NCBI GenBank assembly: GCA_032622095.1 | Contig: CP136061.1 | Location: 25,298,991 to 25,362,990, forward strand | From: Siphonodentalium dalli | Taxonomy: Eukaryota; Mollusca; Scaphopoda; Gadilida; Siphonodentaliidae | Length of the DNA: 64,000 bases | Reading direction: 5' to 3' | Shown: positions 54,179-64,000 of the stretch, piece after piece | Layout: the number at the start of each line of letters is the position of its first letter | Numbering within the stretch: position 1 is the first letter of the stretch | Program-made: the position numbers and the translations under genes | The notes under the pieces: generated by a model | Databases searched by the model: none | Told to the model about the DNA's origin: nothing | The model's input: only the letters and a program-made list of their open reading frames with translations

Positions 54179-57169
54179 ATGGCTGATAAAAGAGAGTCTG
54201 GCCGAGTGAAAGAACTACAACAGAAGAGAGTGTTAGATCCAGCGGCCAGACGTCGCCGACAACGCAAAGCATTAGAAGCTTTAGAGCAGGATAACTTCCA
54301 GGATGATCCACATGGAGACCTCAAGATGAGCAAAAGGTACATCAGCCCTTCAATCTTTATTCCGAGTATAAAGCAAATTAAAGATGGATTATCTCTTCAT
54401 ATGTGACCCGCCATATCAAATCCAGTCGTAAGTCGGGATTTTTTTTTACCCTGTGCCAATGCATTCTCTTATATATGCGAGTCGACCATAGGTCGCCTCG
54501 CATATATAAGAGAATACATTGGCCTAACAATTTTTTACAATTTTAATAATTTGTTCTTGTATTCTTTAACAATTTATAATTTCACCCATACAGAGCCCTA
54601 GACAAACATGAGCAGACGACACTCTTCTATATTCTTCTATATATGTTTGGGGCTCCCTGCAGGGTAATGGATGCTTTTTATTTTATGTCCTAAAAATTGT
54701 AAGAAACATTTATTTAAAAAAAATGACAAAAATGGCCGACTCGCATATATTAGAGAATGCATTGGCACAGGGTAAAAAAATCCCGACTTACGACTGGATT
54801 TGATATGGCGGGTCACATATAACAATTTTGAAATAGCTTCGTGGGTATAAAATAATAAATATGAACTGAAGACCTATGTTCGGAAACGCTTCTATCAATT
54901 AATATTGATTTTATTTCGAATATTTTATTATAAAATGAGATGATTAAATGGGACACTTTATTGTTCTATTTTTAGAACAGACCATTCAGGAGATACCACA
55001 TAGCGATATAGATCATTAGCGTGTCCCCGTAGCTATGCTCCGAACGTCAAATGTCCCTGATTGATTGTTTGTATTGTTGTATTACATAGTTATATGCGAC
55101 AATGAGACTAATTAACGATTATTTGTGAAAAAATTACACAATAAAATTTCGGGTCTATGTTAACAGTAATCAATATTGTTCGTTACCTAAATAACCACAC
55201 GTTATTAGACCAGAACATATTCGAAATATAATCAATGTTATCGATAGAAGCATTTCCGGACAGGGGTCTTCGATTCTCATCTAATATTTTATACCCCGGT
55301 AACTGTATAACACATGTTTACAAAGAGATAGACCATCTTTGAGTATCATTTAATCTAAAACTGCAGACCTAAATCCTTCAATTAAATATATTTTCATTTG
55401 TGGTTTTTAAGCACTGCAAATAATTATATGTATAAGTTTTTATAACGATTTGTTTACTCGTGAAATCTCTTATGACTAAGTTTACTTAAAAACTTTAATT
55501 ATCATTGGCCGACTGGAAGAAAGTAATATATTCCCATTTGTGATGTTAGATTCCTATTTTTCTACCATACAATGATACTGCAGTGTATTCCATTCTATCT
55601 TAAAGTGATGTGAAACACTCCGGTATGGTGATCAAATATAAATGGAGAACAATCTTGTTCAAAGTAGTAATTTTTACAAATATTATATCCAAATTGACAA
55701 CACACACCGTCATTCTTATATACTAATTAAATGCAGTGACTCTTGATGGCGAAATCGATTTCGTTAGTTTATCGCCGATAAATGCGTCCCGAGTCGAGTA
55801 GTAAATATTTACATTTGAGCGTAGTTCAGACGATGTTTTCTATGGAGTGGTACGGTCGATTTGCTGCAGATTTCGGTGATGTTAGTAGAATGGTATACAT
55901 TCCTCCAGTTGGCATATGGCCTGGATACTAACTGATGAGTTTCATGCACCCGAACAAATACACAATATGTCTTTAATTCCATTAGATCTGCATTATTATT
56001 ATCCATACATAAACTTTTATTTATTTATCATAAAATATCATATAAACTACTGTCCCTTTAATGCTGACCAACTCCGCAAAGCTATACTCTCACTTTTTAA
56101 ATTTCGAACTTGAAACACACTCACTTTTTAATTTTCATTGAGTCTCGAGAATCATCATATTTGTTGTTTTGACGTTATATTCACTCAAATGTTTTATATG
56201 GCTGTTATGAACAAAATATATTAAAGTGATGTGAAACATTCCGGTAGGGTTATAAAATATAAATGAAGAATAATCTTGCTCAAAGTAGTCATTTTTACAA
56301 ATATTATATCCAAATTGACAACTCACACCGTCATTCTTATATATTTATTACATGCATTGAATCTTGATGGCGAAATCGTTTTCGTTAGTTTATCGCTAAT
56401 AGTTGCGTCCCGAATCGAGATGTAAATAGTTACAATTGAGCGTAGTTCAGATGTTGTCTTCTATGGAGTGGTACGGTCGATTTTCTTGAGATTTTCGGCG
56501 ATATTAGTAGAATACTGTATCCTCCAGCTGGCATAGCACCTGAATACTAACTTATCAAATTCACACACCCGAATTAGTCCATAATATGTCTTTAAATGCA
56601 AAACAAACAAAACCAAACTGCAGCTAGAGTACCAACTGGGATCCTTTAGTTTCATGCTCAAGTAATTCGTTGCAGGAAAAAACATTAATTGAACTGAATT
56701 TTTAAATGGCATTCAGGCCTGTCTGGCTATGAACATTTGCTCCGATAATAATTCATAATTAATTATCACGCACCAGAAAAGTCCATAATATACCTTTAAT
56801 TGTCGTATTTAAGCTGAATAAATTCTATTCTATTTTATATATTTTATTTTCAAAAGGGCGCCAAAATTTGAAGAATCCATCAACGGTGAATCGAGCGCCA
56901 CCAAGAAGAAACGTAGATCTAAGTCAGACCATTTCAAACAGAGACACAGAAAAACCTTTACTGCCCTCCTCGAGGAGCAAATGACACCAGAGGACGGTCC
57001 GAATTACTTCTCGGCATGCGTAAAGCCATCGACGTTACCTCCAAGACATTTCTGTGCAGTGTGCGGATTTCCTTCTAATTATACATGTGTTCAGTGCGGG
57101 ACTCGGTATTGCACTGTTCGGTGTCTCGGTACTCATCAGGATACGCGGTGTCTCAAATATACAGCTTGA
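54179..57169 (+). CDS. znhit1: ZNHIT1, HIT-type zinc finger subunit of the SRCAP/SWR1 complex
   Basis: ZNHIT1 is a nuclear subunit of the SRCAP (SWR1-type) remodeller that deposits histone H2A.Z. Exon 1 (54179-54336) encodes MADKRESGRV onward with LEALEQDNFQDDPHGDLK. Exon 2 (56857-57169) encodes KRRSKSDHFK, LLEEQMTPEDGPNY and the HIT finger FCAVCGFPSNYTCVQCG, then RYCTVRCLGTHQDTRC. The join is AG/GT-bounded and in phase (AAAAG, then GGCG), giving 156 residues against 154 in human. All the zinc-binding Cys and His of the HIT finger are present. The 2.5-kb intron carries TIR elements and a nested insertion. The last 16 codons are the first unit of a 67-base tandem repeat; the real stop lies in that unit. 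Confidence 0.96.
54378..55341 (+). mobile_element. TIR element family D in the ZNHIT1 intron, interrupted
   Basis: It starts TTAAAGATGGATTATCTC and ends GAGATAGACCATCTTTG (terminal base changes). The interior matches the copies at 58154 and 63338 (ATGGGACACTTTATTGTTC, GTCAAATGTCCC, CATTTCCGGACAGGGGTC). A second element is inserted at 54402-54817. Confidence 0.88.
54402..54817. mobile_element. Nested TIR element with TA target duplication
   Basis: It has inverted ends TGTGACCCGCCATATC with arms of about 80 bases (also ACGACTGGATT, CCCGACTTACG, GCCAATGCATTCTCT). It sits between TA at 54400-54401 and TA at 54818-54819. The uninterrupted host sequence CTTCATATAACAATTTTG is present in the copy at 58154, so the insertion point and TA duplication are directly visible. 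Confidence 0.93.
55600..55980 (+). repeat. TTAA-ended repeat family F, copy 1 (ZNHIT1 intron)
   Basis: It starts TTAAAGTGATGTGAAAC and ends AATATGTCTTTAA. It matches 56221-56597 over its length (CAAAGTAGT, TTTTTACAAATATTATATCC, GATGGCGAAATCG, CTATGGAGTGGTACGGTCGA). Confidence 0.85.
56221..56597 (+). repeat. TTAA-ended repeat family F, copy 2 (ZNHIT1 intron)
   Basis: It is homologous to 55600-55980. A further short end-like piece (GTCCATAATATACCTTTAA) is at about 56780-56800. Confidence 0.85.
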
Positions 57170-57320
57170 TTCAACACTGTCTGCATGGTGTCTCGGTACT
57201 CACCAGGATACGCGGTGTCTCAAATATACAGCTTGATTCAACACTGTCTGGATGGTGTCTGGGTACTCACCAGGATACGCGGTGTCTCAATATACAGCTT
57301 GATTCAACACTGTCTGGATG
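57121..57320 (+). repeat. 67-base tandem repeat made from the ZNHIT1 coding end
   Basis: Three units (57121-57187, 57188-57254, 57255-57320) start GTGTCTCGGTACTCA and contain GGATACGCGGTGTCTCAA. Unit 1 encodes the last residues and stop of ZNHIT1; units 2 and 3 are downstream, in the 3' UTR. Units differ at few bases; unit 3 is one base shorter. Confidence 0.95.
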
Positions 57321-58153
57321 GTGGATCTGGATTAAAGGACCAATTAATTTTAGAATGCCCAGATAACATTATACACAATATTTATATTTCATAAAATATT
57401 CCACTTGGAATAGGAACCAAAACAATATATATTTCATCAGAATACGGAACAGCTGTGGCCTTGGAGTGTCCACCAAGTGATATAAATTCTCAAATTCACC
57501 CCTTCCCCCGTTATTTACCACAGAAGGCGTCATAATTCCCAACTAAGCGATAGAGTTATTCCCCTTCCATTGAGAATAATTAAATGACGGTACAAACCCG
57601 ATCGAAATTAACGCACGTCGGTACCTTGACAAAAACAACATGTTCACAGTTTATTAGACCGGATAAGTTGATACTACAATAATTTGGAGCTTCCTCTTGA
57701 ATGGTATATAATTTGGAATATGTTGTATATAATGTGATCTGGTGATTCTAAAATTAAGTGGGTCTTTAACGTTCCGGTGACTGCGGATTTTCAAGAATTT
57801 CATTATTTTAATCTCACCTTGATGACCATCAATGAAACTTTTATCAAACAATGACCTATCAGATATATAGTTTGCTTCGAAAAACAAACATTGTAACAAT
57901 GCTATGTTTTATGTCTACCCTCTTCCCCACTAAATGGAGGTATAAACTTTTGTCCATGACATGTTCGGCCATTTTGAAATCATCTTTGTTTTACTCAGTT
58001 TTATAAAAAAAATTCCCAAGGGCAGTCGACGTATTCTTCAGAAGGATGCCCCAGATCACCGGAATCCTCCGAGAGAAAACACTGTATAAGCTATAACACG
58101 TATTGGCGACTGGCCACCAGACGGCAGGGTGTGAGCCACTCACCACCGACATA
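57321..58153. other. No gene seen
   Basis: 3' flank of ZNHIT1. There is no clear polyadenylation signal in the first part and no coding features. Confidence 0.5.
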
Positions 58154-58611
58154 TTAAAGATGGATTATCTCTTCATATAACAATTTTGAAATAGTTTCTA
58201 TAAAATAATAAAGATGAATTTAAGACCCATGTCCGGAAAAGCTTCTATCTATTAATATTGCTTTTATCTCGAATATTTTATTATAAAATGAGATGATTAA
58301 ATGGGACACTTGATTGTTCTATTTTTAGAACATACCATTCAGGCGATACCATATAGCCATAGCGATCATTATGGTGTACCCGTAGCTATGCTCCGAATGT
58401 CAAATGTCCCAGATTGATTGTTTGTATTGTTTTAGTACTTAGTTATAAGCGATAATGTGTCTAATTAACGTTTATTTGTGATTTGGACCAGAAAATATTC
58501 TAGATATAATCGATAGAAGCATTTCCGGACAGGTGTCTTCGATTCATATCTAATATTTCATACCCCGGTAACTATATAGCACATGTTTACAAAGAGATAG
58601 ACCATGTTTAA
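58154..58611 (+). mobile_element. TIR element family D, uninterrupted copy
   Basis: It starts TTAAAGATGGATTATCTC and ends GAGATAGACCATGTTTAA. The internal inverted blocks GAAAAGCTTCTATC and GATAGAAGCATTTCCGGA are the family hallmark. There is no coding capacity. Confidence 0.88.
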
Positions 58612-59460
58612 TGTATTTTGTCTGCGACGAATCGTGCAGTTCGCAAGCGAATGGTCGAGTTATTGCGTCATTTGAATGAACGTAAACTGACGACGACACC
58701 ATGACAATTCAATACTGCAAATGTCATTCAACTTAACAAACACGTTCAAGAGAGGTATTTCTAATGAAGAACTGCTGAATGAAATACGGAAGAAACCGCC
58801 CATAGTTTGAGACCAAAATACCAATTAAAATTGGCCGTCGAGTGATTTCTTATGGTGGCCGGGTTGTTGTCATTGTGCCTCTTCTGTGGTTATTACATGT
58901 GCACCCTGCGTCCATTGCTGTGTCTGTATTTTCCAGCCACCCTTGGCTATAATTGGTATTCATCGTAAACAGTTTGAGCATTATTAGAAACAAGACTGCT
59001 GCTTAATGGCCCATGGTGGTTTGCGGCCTGAATTTATGCGCGCGCTTGTTACATCCCTGTCCGGTACCGGCGACCAAACAGGTCGATAAATACGTTAAGT
59101 ACTTCCATATGGACCAGAAAACTTGCTTAAAGCCATTTGGTGTTTTGGGCTCTAAATATACCTAATAATATTCGATTTTGAGTCGTTTGGCGAGGTCCAG
59201 ACCTAATTTACTGGACTCGTTTTGTAAATTTCGCTACAAACTGGGGACGAGTTGCAGATTATATTTATTACTTGATCCAATACATCCATAAAACATACTT
59301 AGAGTGTACTTCTCAATGTGTATGAAATATCTTGATGAGTGCTGGCTTAGGTTCGAACTTCGAATACAACATTTTAAGGTTGATTAGAAGACAAACATTA
59401 ACACAATATGGGAAGGACGAAATTAGAAGTCGTACAATTCGTGTGATTTACAATTTACAG
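58612..59460. other. No gene seen
   Basis: It lies between a TIR element and a zinc-finger remnant; no feature is supported. Confidence 0.5.
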
Positions 59461-60571
59461 ATGACAAACTACTGGCAAGACACGTGGAATTTCATATAGG
59501 CGAATGCCAATTCAAATGCTGTTTTGTCATTTGGCTTTTGGTACGAGACGTGATTTGAAGAGACATATTAGGACGCACACGAATGAGAGGCCACAAGCGT
59601 GTGACGTTCGTGGAAAACTTTTTTCAGGAGAAGTTCATTCACATTCACACACTGCAGCAAATTTAATAAGACAAAACAAACACCACACAGCGACCAACGT
59701 TCATATTCGTGTAAGCGCTGTAACTCACCTTTCATTTATGTGGGATCACGAAATCATCCACGCACTCGACCTTACATATGCGATGTCTGCAATAAATCTG
59801 TGATACAGATAGGTTATCTTCGAGTTCACAGAATAATTCACAGCAGAGGAAGGCTATCTGTTTGTAACATATTGGCAGTGCTGTGTTCAAAATTTCATCT
59901 GATCTTGCATAAGATAATGGCGAAAGACCATACGCATGCGACTTCTGTTATGTTGCCTTCACGCAAGGTGCACATTTGAGAAAGCACACGCGAAGGGACA
60001 CGATACTGATCGCCCGTATGCATGCGCGCTATGTAACATGATATTCATTAGGATTTGTGATGTGAAAACGCACATGATCGCCCGTATGCATGCGCGCTAT
60101 GTAACATGATATCCATTAGGACTTGTGATATGAAAACGCACATGAAGGTTCACAATACTGATCGCCCGTATGCATGCGGGCTATGTAACATGATATTCAG
60201 TATAGGATTTGGATGTGAAAGCGCACATGAAGGTTCACAATACTGATCGCCCGCATGCATCCGCGCTATGTAACATGATATCCATTAGGACTTGTGATGT
60301 GAAAACGCACATGATGGTTCACAATACTGTTCGTCCGTATGCATGCGAGCTATGTAACATGCTATTCGGTAGGACTTGTGATGTGAAAACGCACATGAAG
60401 GTTCACAATACTGATCGCCCGTATGCATGCGCGCTATGTAACATGATATTCATTAGGACTTGTGGTGTGAAAACGCACTTGAAGGTTCGTCATGTCCGTT
60501 CAGATTGTTCCGCCTTATCACGTGATGCACCCCAGATAAATTTGATCAGTGATTCTTATAACCCTGCCTAA
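59461..60571 (+). pseudogene. C2H2 zinc-finger gene remnant with 84-base one-finger repeat array
   Basis: The 5' part (59461-59980) has broken C2H2 pieces in several frames (KLLARHVEFH, then FGTRRDLKRHIRTHTNERP, then GYLRVHRIIH), implying at least two frameshifts. From about 59985 to 60490 a repeat of 84 bases encodes one finger plus linker per unit, with CALCNMIF, TCDVKTHMKVH and NTDRPYA. The 84-base period equals 28 codons, one canonical finger. The longest clean frame (60209-60571) has three fingers; other units are shortened or shifted. No start with a full gene is visible. It may be a dying zinc-finger gene or an exon whose intact form needs better sequence. Confidence 0.8.
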
Positions 60572-60733
60572 TACGTCTAAGCCCCCTGCGCTGATACTTT
60601 TATTCGGACTTGACTGGACAATAACCTGTCACCATCTATTTTTAACTAGTAATATGTCAGCTTATATCTATATATAATTGTTGGAAAAATCAATAAAAAA
60701 TTTAAAAAAATAAATACCTCAATTTTCTAATGG

Positions 60734-60882
60734 GTCACATTCTAAGCCGACCCGCCAGATAAATGTTTATTCTTTTCAATACCGCACAAAGTCACACCCA
60801 GAAATATGTGCAACTCATACTTTTGCTGTGGATATTTGCATGGAAATGCCCATTCAAAATTAGTACTTGACCTCCTCCTTAA
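60734..60882 (-). mobile_element. Single arm of TIR element family E
   Basis: It matches the right arm of the element at 50509-50953 (CCGCCAGATAAAT, CAATACCGCA, AGTCACACCCAGAA, GATATTTGCATGGAAATG) and ends CCTCCTCCTTAA. The other arm is missing. Confidence 0.75.
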
Positions 60883-62326
60883 TACACGTGCAAACATGGT
60901 TTATATGACTGTTATGTTGCTTGTACACTGATTCTGTGAAAATTAAGTAACTACAATTGCGACGACTGTGGGATATTCGATTTCAACTGAAGTACAATAG
61001 CTGAAAACACATCCCATTTACCCTACCACTACAAGGTTCTGTTAGCAGAAACACATTATATAATTGTTTAAGCCTGATTACTATTTCGATCAAATTAGAT
61101 TATTACGTCGATAATAATCGCTTTGGTTTGTTGACTTGTCTGTGAATAACGAGTCTTCAAACGATTTAATTTTGTTATACCATTTGTGTTACAGATATCG
61201 CACAACGTATTCCGAACTGCAAGGCAAAGTTCCGTCACCCACTACCCTGGTCTGAACACTGCCACCAGTCCACGTATACATAATGTAAGGAAACCTCACG
61301 TTTTTTTATTTGAGACTTTTGCGGGTTACAATTCACCCTTCATTATTCTGAGTAACTGAACTCTCCATATTCATGTGGAAATTGGCCAGATCAAATCAGA
61401 AAACAAATTATAACCGACACAAGTCTTGAATAACATGTGATAAGATTTAATACATTCTGTATAGTGTATACGTGATGGCAGTGGTCAGACCAGTATAGCG
61501 AGGCGACTGAGTCTACCTTACAGTTTGCTGCTGGCAGGTCGTGTAACCGGAACATTTCCTAAGATGGACCATGCTCTTTCTAACAGCTGCAGAAATTCGT
61601 TCCTTTTTTTTTTTTTTTTGCGCTTTTATCTTTGAATTTCATATAATTTTTTCAAAAGTAGGTAACTCTGCAATTTCACTGGGCAGAAAATTAATGATAA
61701 AAATAAAAATGATTGAAAACGGAAAATTTAACTAATCTATCTGCCCTTAGTAAAAATAGGTTATCGATTTTCCGACATATATATCAAAACAAGTAAAACA
61801 ACTATATGAGCTGCGTTGTGTGGGGTAAAATCGTGGAATACGAATTGATTCGAAAACAGGAGTTTTAGCAAAAACAACAAGAGTTGGGTGCATCACATCA
61901 ACGGATATATCTTTTCGAACTATTTCCGTGTATTTAATATCTCCAACTATGGTTGAGATATTCTAATATGTGTTTGATTTACATATGCATTTGTTCTACA
62001 GTCGGTCAAAAGCTCGTCCGAGCTTGTGTTTGTATAAAGTGTTTACCTCCGAATATTAATAAAAATGTATCTTATCTTATTCATGTGTACAGACAAAATA
62101 TTAACATTTCTATTTAAAAAAAACCTAGAATAAAGAATGCAAACCGTTTTCTTCGGACGTGGTGGTTTTAAAGGAAAACAAAACATTGGAATATTCTTTC
62201 TTTAAGTTTTAATTTCATTTATTTATTTTTTCAAAAGTAGGTCGAAGTACCAGAGCTGATTTAGCTCGAATCTTTTATCGTTTAATCGTGTTAAACATGC
62301 ATAGCGTGTCTGTGCACCAGCTATAG
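60883..62326. other. No gene seen
   Basis: AT-rich 3' flank of the minus-strand zinc-finger gene. T-run at 61603-61619. A short open stretch at 61197-61283 after an acceptor-like TTACAG has no recognisable relative. Confidence 0.45.
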
Positions 62327-63122
62327 CTAGTATACATCGTCACCAAAATGTGAATTAAAATGTTTTATTAACGTCGCTTCGTCTTCAAATGTAGCCAGGC
62401 ATACATCGCATCTGTTACACATGTCACCACATTCAGTCACCATCGTGTCGCTACTAGTGTGTGCTGACGGCGGGCTATGTTTGATATCTCCATCCATGTC
62501 CTCATCATCCTCCCGACCAATTGTATCACTACTATTTCCCTGGTTACCACGGTCCACATAAGCTCGCGAACTTTGGTCAGAATGATGCGCAAAATCATTA
62601 GCGTCCAAACTTAAATGGCCAGATGAAGTAGCACCAGTTTGTTCCACATCCATGATAGCAGCGTTGTTATCACTAGCGTGACAGCGTACGTGAACGAAGT
62701 AGTCGACCTTAAAAGCAAACTCATGTGAACAGACAGCACACTTGTATTTATTTCCATCCATGTGCGATTCAACATGCCGATGTAAACTTCTCTCAACTTT
62801 GAAATATTTCCCGCAAAATGGACACTCGAATGGCCGTCGTTCGGTGTGCTCACTTTTATGTTTATCCAATTCTTCCTCCGTCGAAAATCTCTTTTGGCAA
62901 GACTTGCAACCGAACAGCTTTACGTTTTTGTGGATTAACGCGTGTCGCTTCAATTTTCCCTTCGTCTTGAACGCTTTGGTACACGTCTCACATTCGAATG
63001 GTCTGGTGTCGTCGCCGTGTATATTGCGTTGGTGGCACCGCATCGCCGTTGTTGTTCCAAACATTGCCTTGCATATGTAGCACTCTACAGTTTTTGCACC
63101 GCTGTGGACGACACTGTGCAAA
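62327..63122 (-). CDS. C2H2 zinc-finger protein, last exon (six fingers)
   Basis: The minus-strand exon starts after a good acceptor (TTGCATTTCAG ends at 63123) and runs to a stop at 62327. Five consecutive C2H2 fingers are seen: CYICKAMFG..., FECETCTKAFKTK..., FGCKSCQKRFS..., FECPFCGKYFKVE... and YKCAVCSHEFAFK.... A low-complexity acidic/Ser stretch follows, then a sixth finger RCDVCLATFEDEATLIKHF near the end. Linkers are only partly of the TGEKP type (HTERRPFEC). It is probably a nuclear DNA-binding protein; the target is unknown. Upstream exons lie beyond 63122, perhaps outside the window. No orthologue is named. Confidence 0.85.
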
Positions 63123-63337
63123 CTGAAATGCAAATATATTGCTTCAATTTAAGAAAATGTTCGTAGATCATGCCACGAATCTCTATTCTGGCTAACGCTC
63201 ATAGAGATCATATTCCCACCAGTACAATACCTGGGAACTTTTTGAAGTTTTGACAGGGAACCAGTAGAACAAATAACACGGGGAATATATATCTTAGTTG
63301 GTATCTGTAACCTAATAATTTAGTAAATACATGTTCC

Positions 63338-63848
63338 TTAAAGATGGATTATCTCTTTGAATAAACAAATTTAAATAGTTTTTTTTTTAACTGAATACCC
63401 CTGCCCGGAAAAGCTTCTATCAATTAATATTGATTTTATTTCGAATATTAAATCGGGACGTTTATGTGTCTATTTTTAGAATAGACCATTCGGATGATAC
63501 CATATTACGATATAGAGCACTGGGCTGTTCCAATGGCTACGCACCGAAAGTCAAATGTCCCAGATTGATTGTTTGTATTGTTTTGTTCCACCGATATCAG
63601 CGATAATGAGTATAATTAACGTTTATTTGTGACAAAATTTTACAATAAAATTTCTGGTCTCTGTTAACAGTAACCACTATTGTTCGTTAGCTGAACAAAC
63701 ACACCTTTTGTAGACCAGAAAATATTCGAAATAAAATTAATATTAATCGATAGAAGCATTTCCGGACAGGAGTCTTCGGTTCAAATATAATATTTTATAC
63801 CCCGGAAACTATATAATACATGTTTACAAAGAGATAATCCACCTTTAA
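63338..63848 (+). mobile_element. TIR element family D, copy near the right edge
   Basis: The ends are TTAAAGATGGATTATCTC and GAGATAATCCACCTTTAA, with full-length similarity to the copies at 54.4 and 58.2 kb. It lies upstream of, or in an intron of, the minus-strand zinc-finger gene. Confidence 0.87.
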
Positions 63849-64000
63849 TAATTTACTTCATTGTCAGTGAAGGTACCAACTCGAAATTGAACCATTTACG
63901 GTGACATTGTGAGCGAAATTGCTCTGCGTCGCTTACAATTATGGAATTTATCAGGGTAATTTATTCAATGTTTATTGAAAAATCGGTTCACAAAAGTCAT

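Overview
This window looks like AT-rich, repeat-dense nuclear DNA of a marine invertebrate, probably a lophotrochozoan such as a mollusc. The reasons are spliced genes (ZNHIT1, a multi-exon KDZ transposase gene), a Maverick/Polinton element with a chromodomain integrase, Penelope-like and non-LTR elements, Helitrons, hAT-like elements, many short TIR elements, and dispersed repeats carrying phrases such as CCATAACTC and GACCTTGACC. The species assignment is inference; no marker here fixes it.

Region 1 (1-10.1 kb) is the right part of a Maverick/Polinton (virus-like) element. On the + strand it carries the C-terminal part of a protein-primed DNA polymerase B broken by two frameshifts, a packaging ATPase, a small basic protein, an rve integrase with a C-terminal chromodomain, three small conserved proteins, a major-capsid-like protein, an adenain-type protease and a small membrane protein. 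Seven genes from 2343 to 6665 are packed with start/stop overlaps or tiny gaps. A possible PC4-like gene follows with a decayed second copy of its 3' end, then a convergent gene with a cysteine-rich end. ATPase, capsid, protease and integrase are open while the polymerase is not. The left end lies outside the window.

Region 2 (10.1-17.2 kb) has no gene. It holds a decayed zinc finger, a tandem duplication and several TIR elements, many ending in TTAA.

Region 3 (17.2-34.2 kb, - strand) is a KDZ (Kyakuja-Dileera-Zisupton) transposase gene. I reconstruct twelve exons (29415 down to 17239) whose splice phases all agree, giving 628 codons with the D, D, E and Cys/His motifs in order. A candidate 5' exon lies near 34.1 kb. 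Introns and 5' flank hold a Helitron, two hAT-like elements with 8-bp target duplications, and a 5'-truncated LINE with a 13-bp duplication.

Region 4 (34.9-50.3 kb) is repetitive: two clusters of a roughly 165-bp satellite, one hosting a Helitron and the other a palindromic hairpin array; two strong hairpins at 38 kb; a Penelope-like element with an inverted partial copy; and a 2.5-kb LINE on the - strand.

Region 5 (50.3-64 kb) contains the host gene ZNHIT1 in two exons (54179-57169, +), whose last codons have been amplified into a 67-bp tandem repeat; a decayed C2H2 gene with an 84-bp one-finger repeat array (59.5-60.6 kb, +); and the last exon of a six-finger C2H2 gene (62327-63122, -). 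Copies of one TTAA-ended TIR family lie between them.
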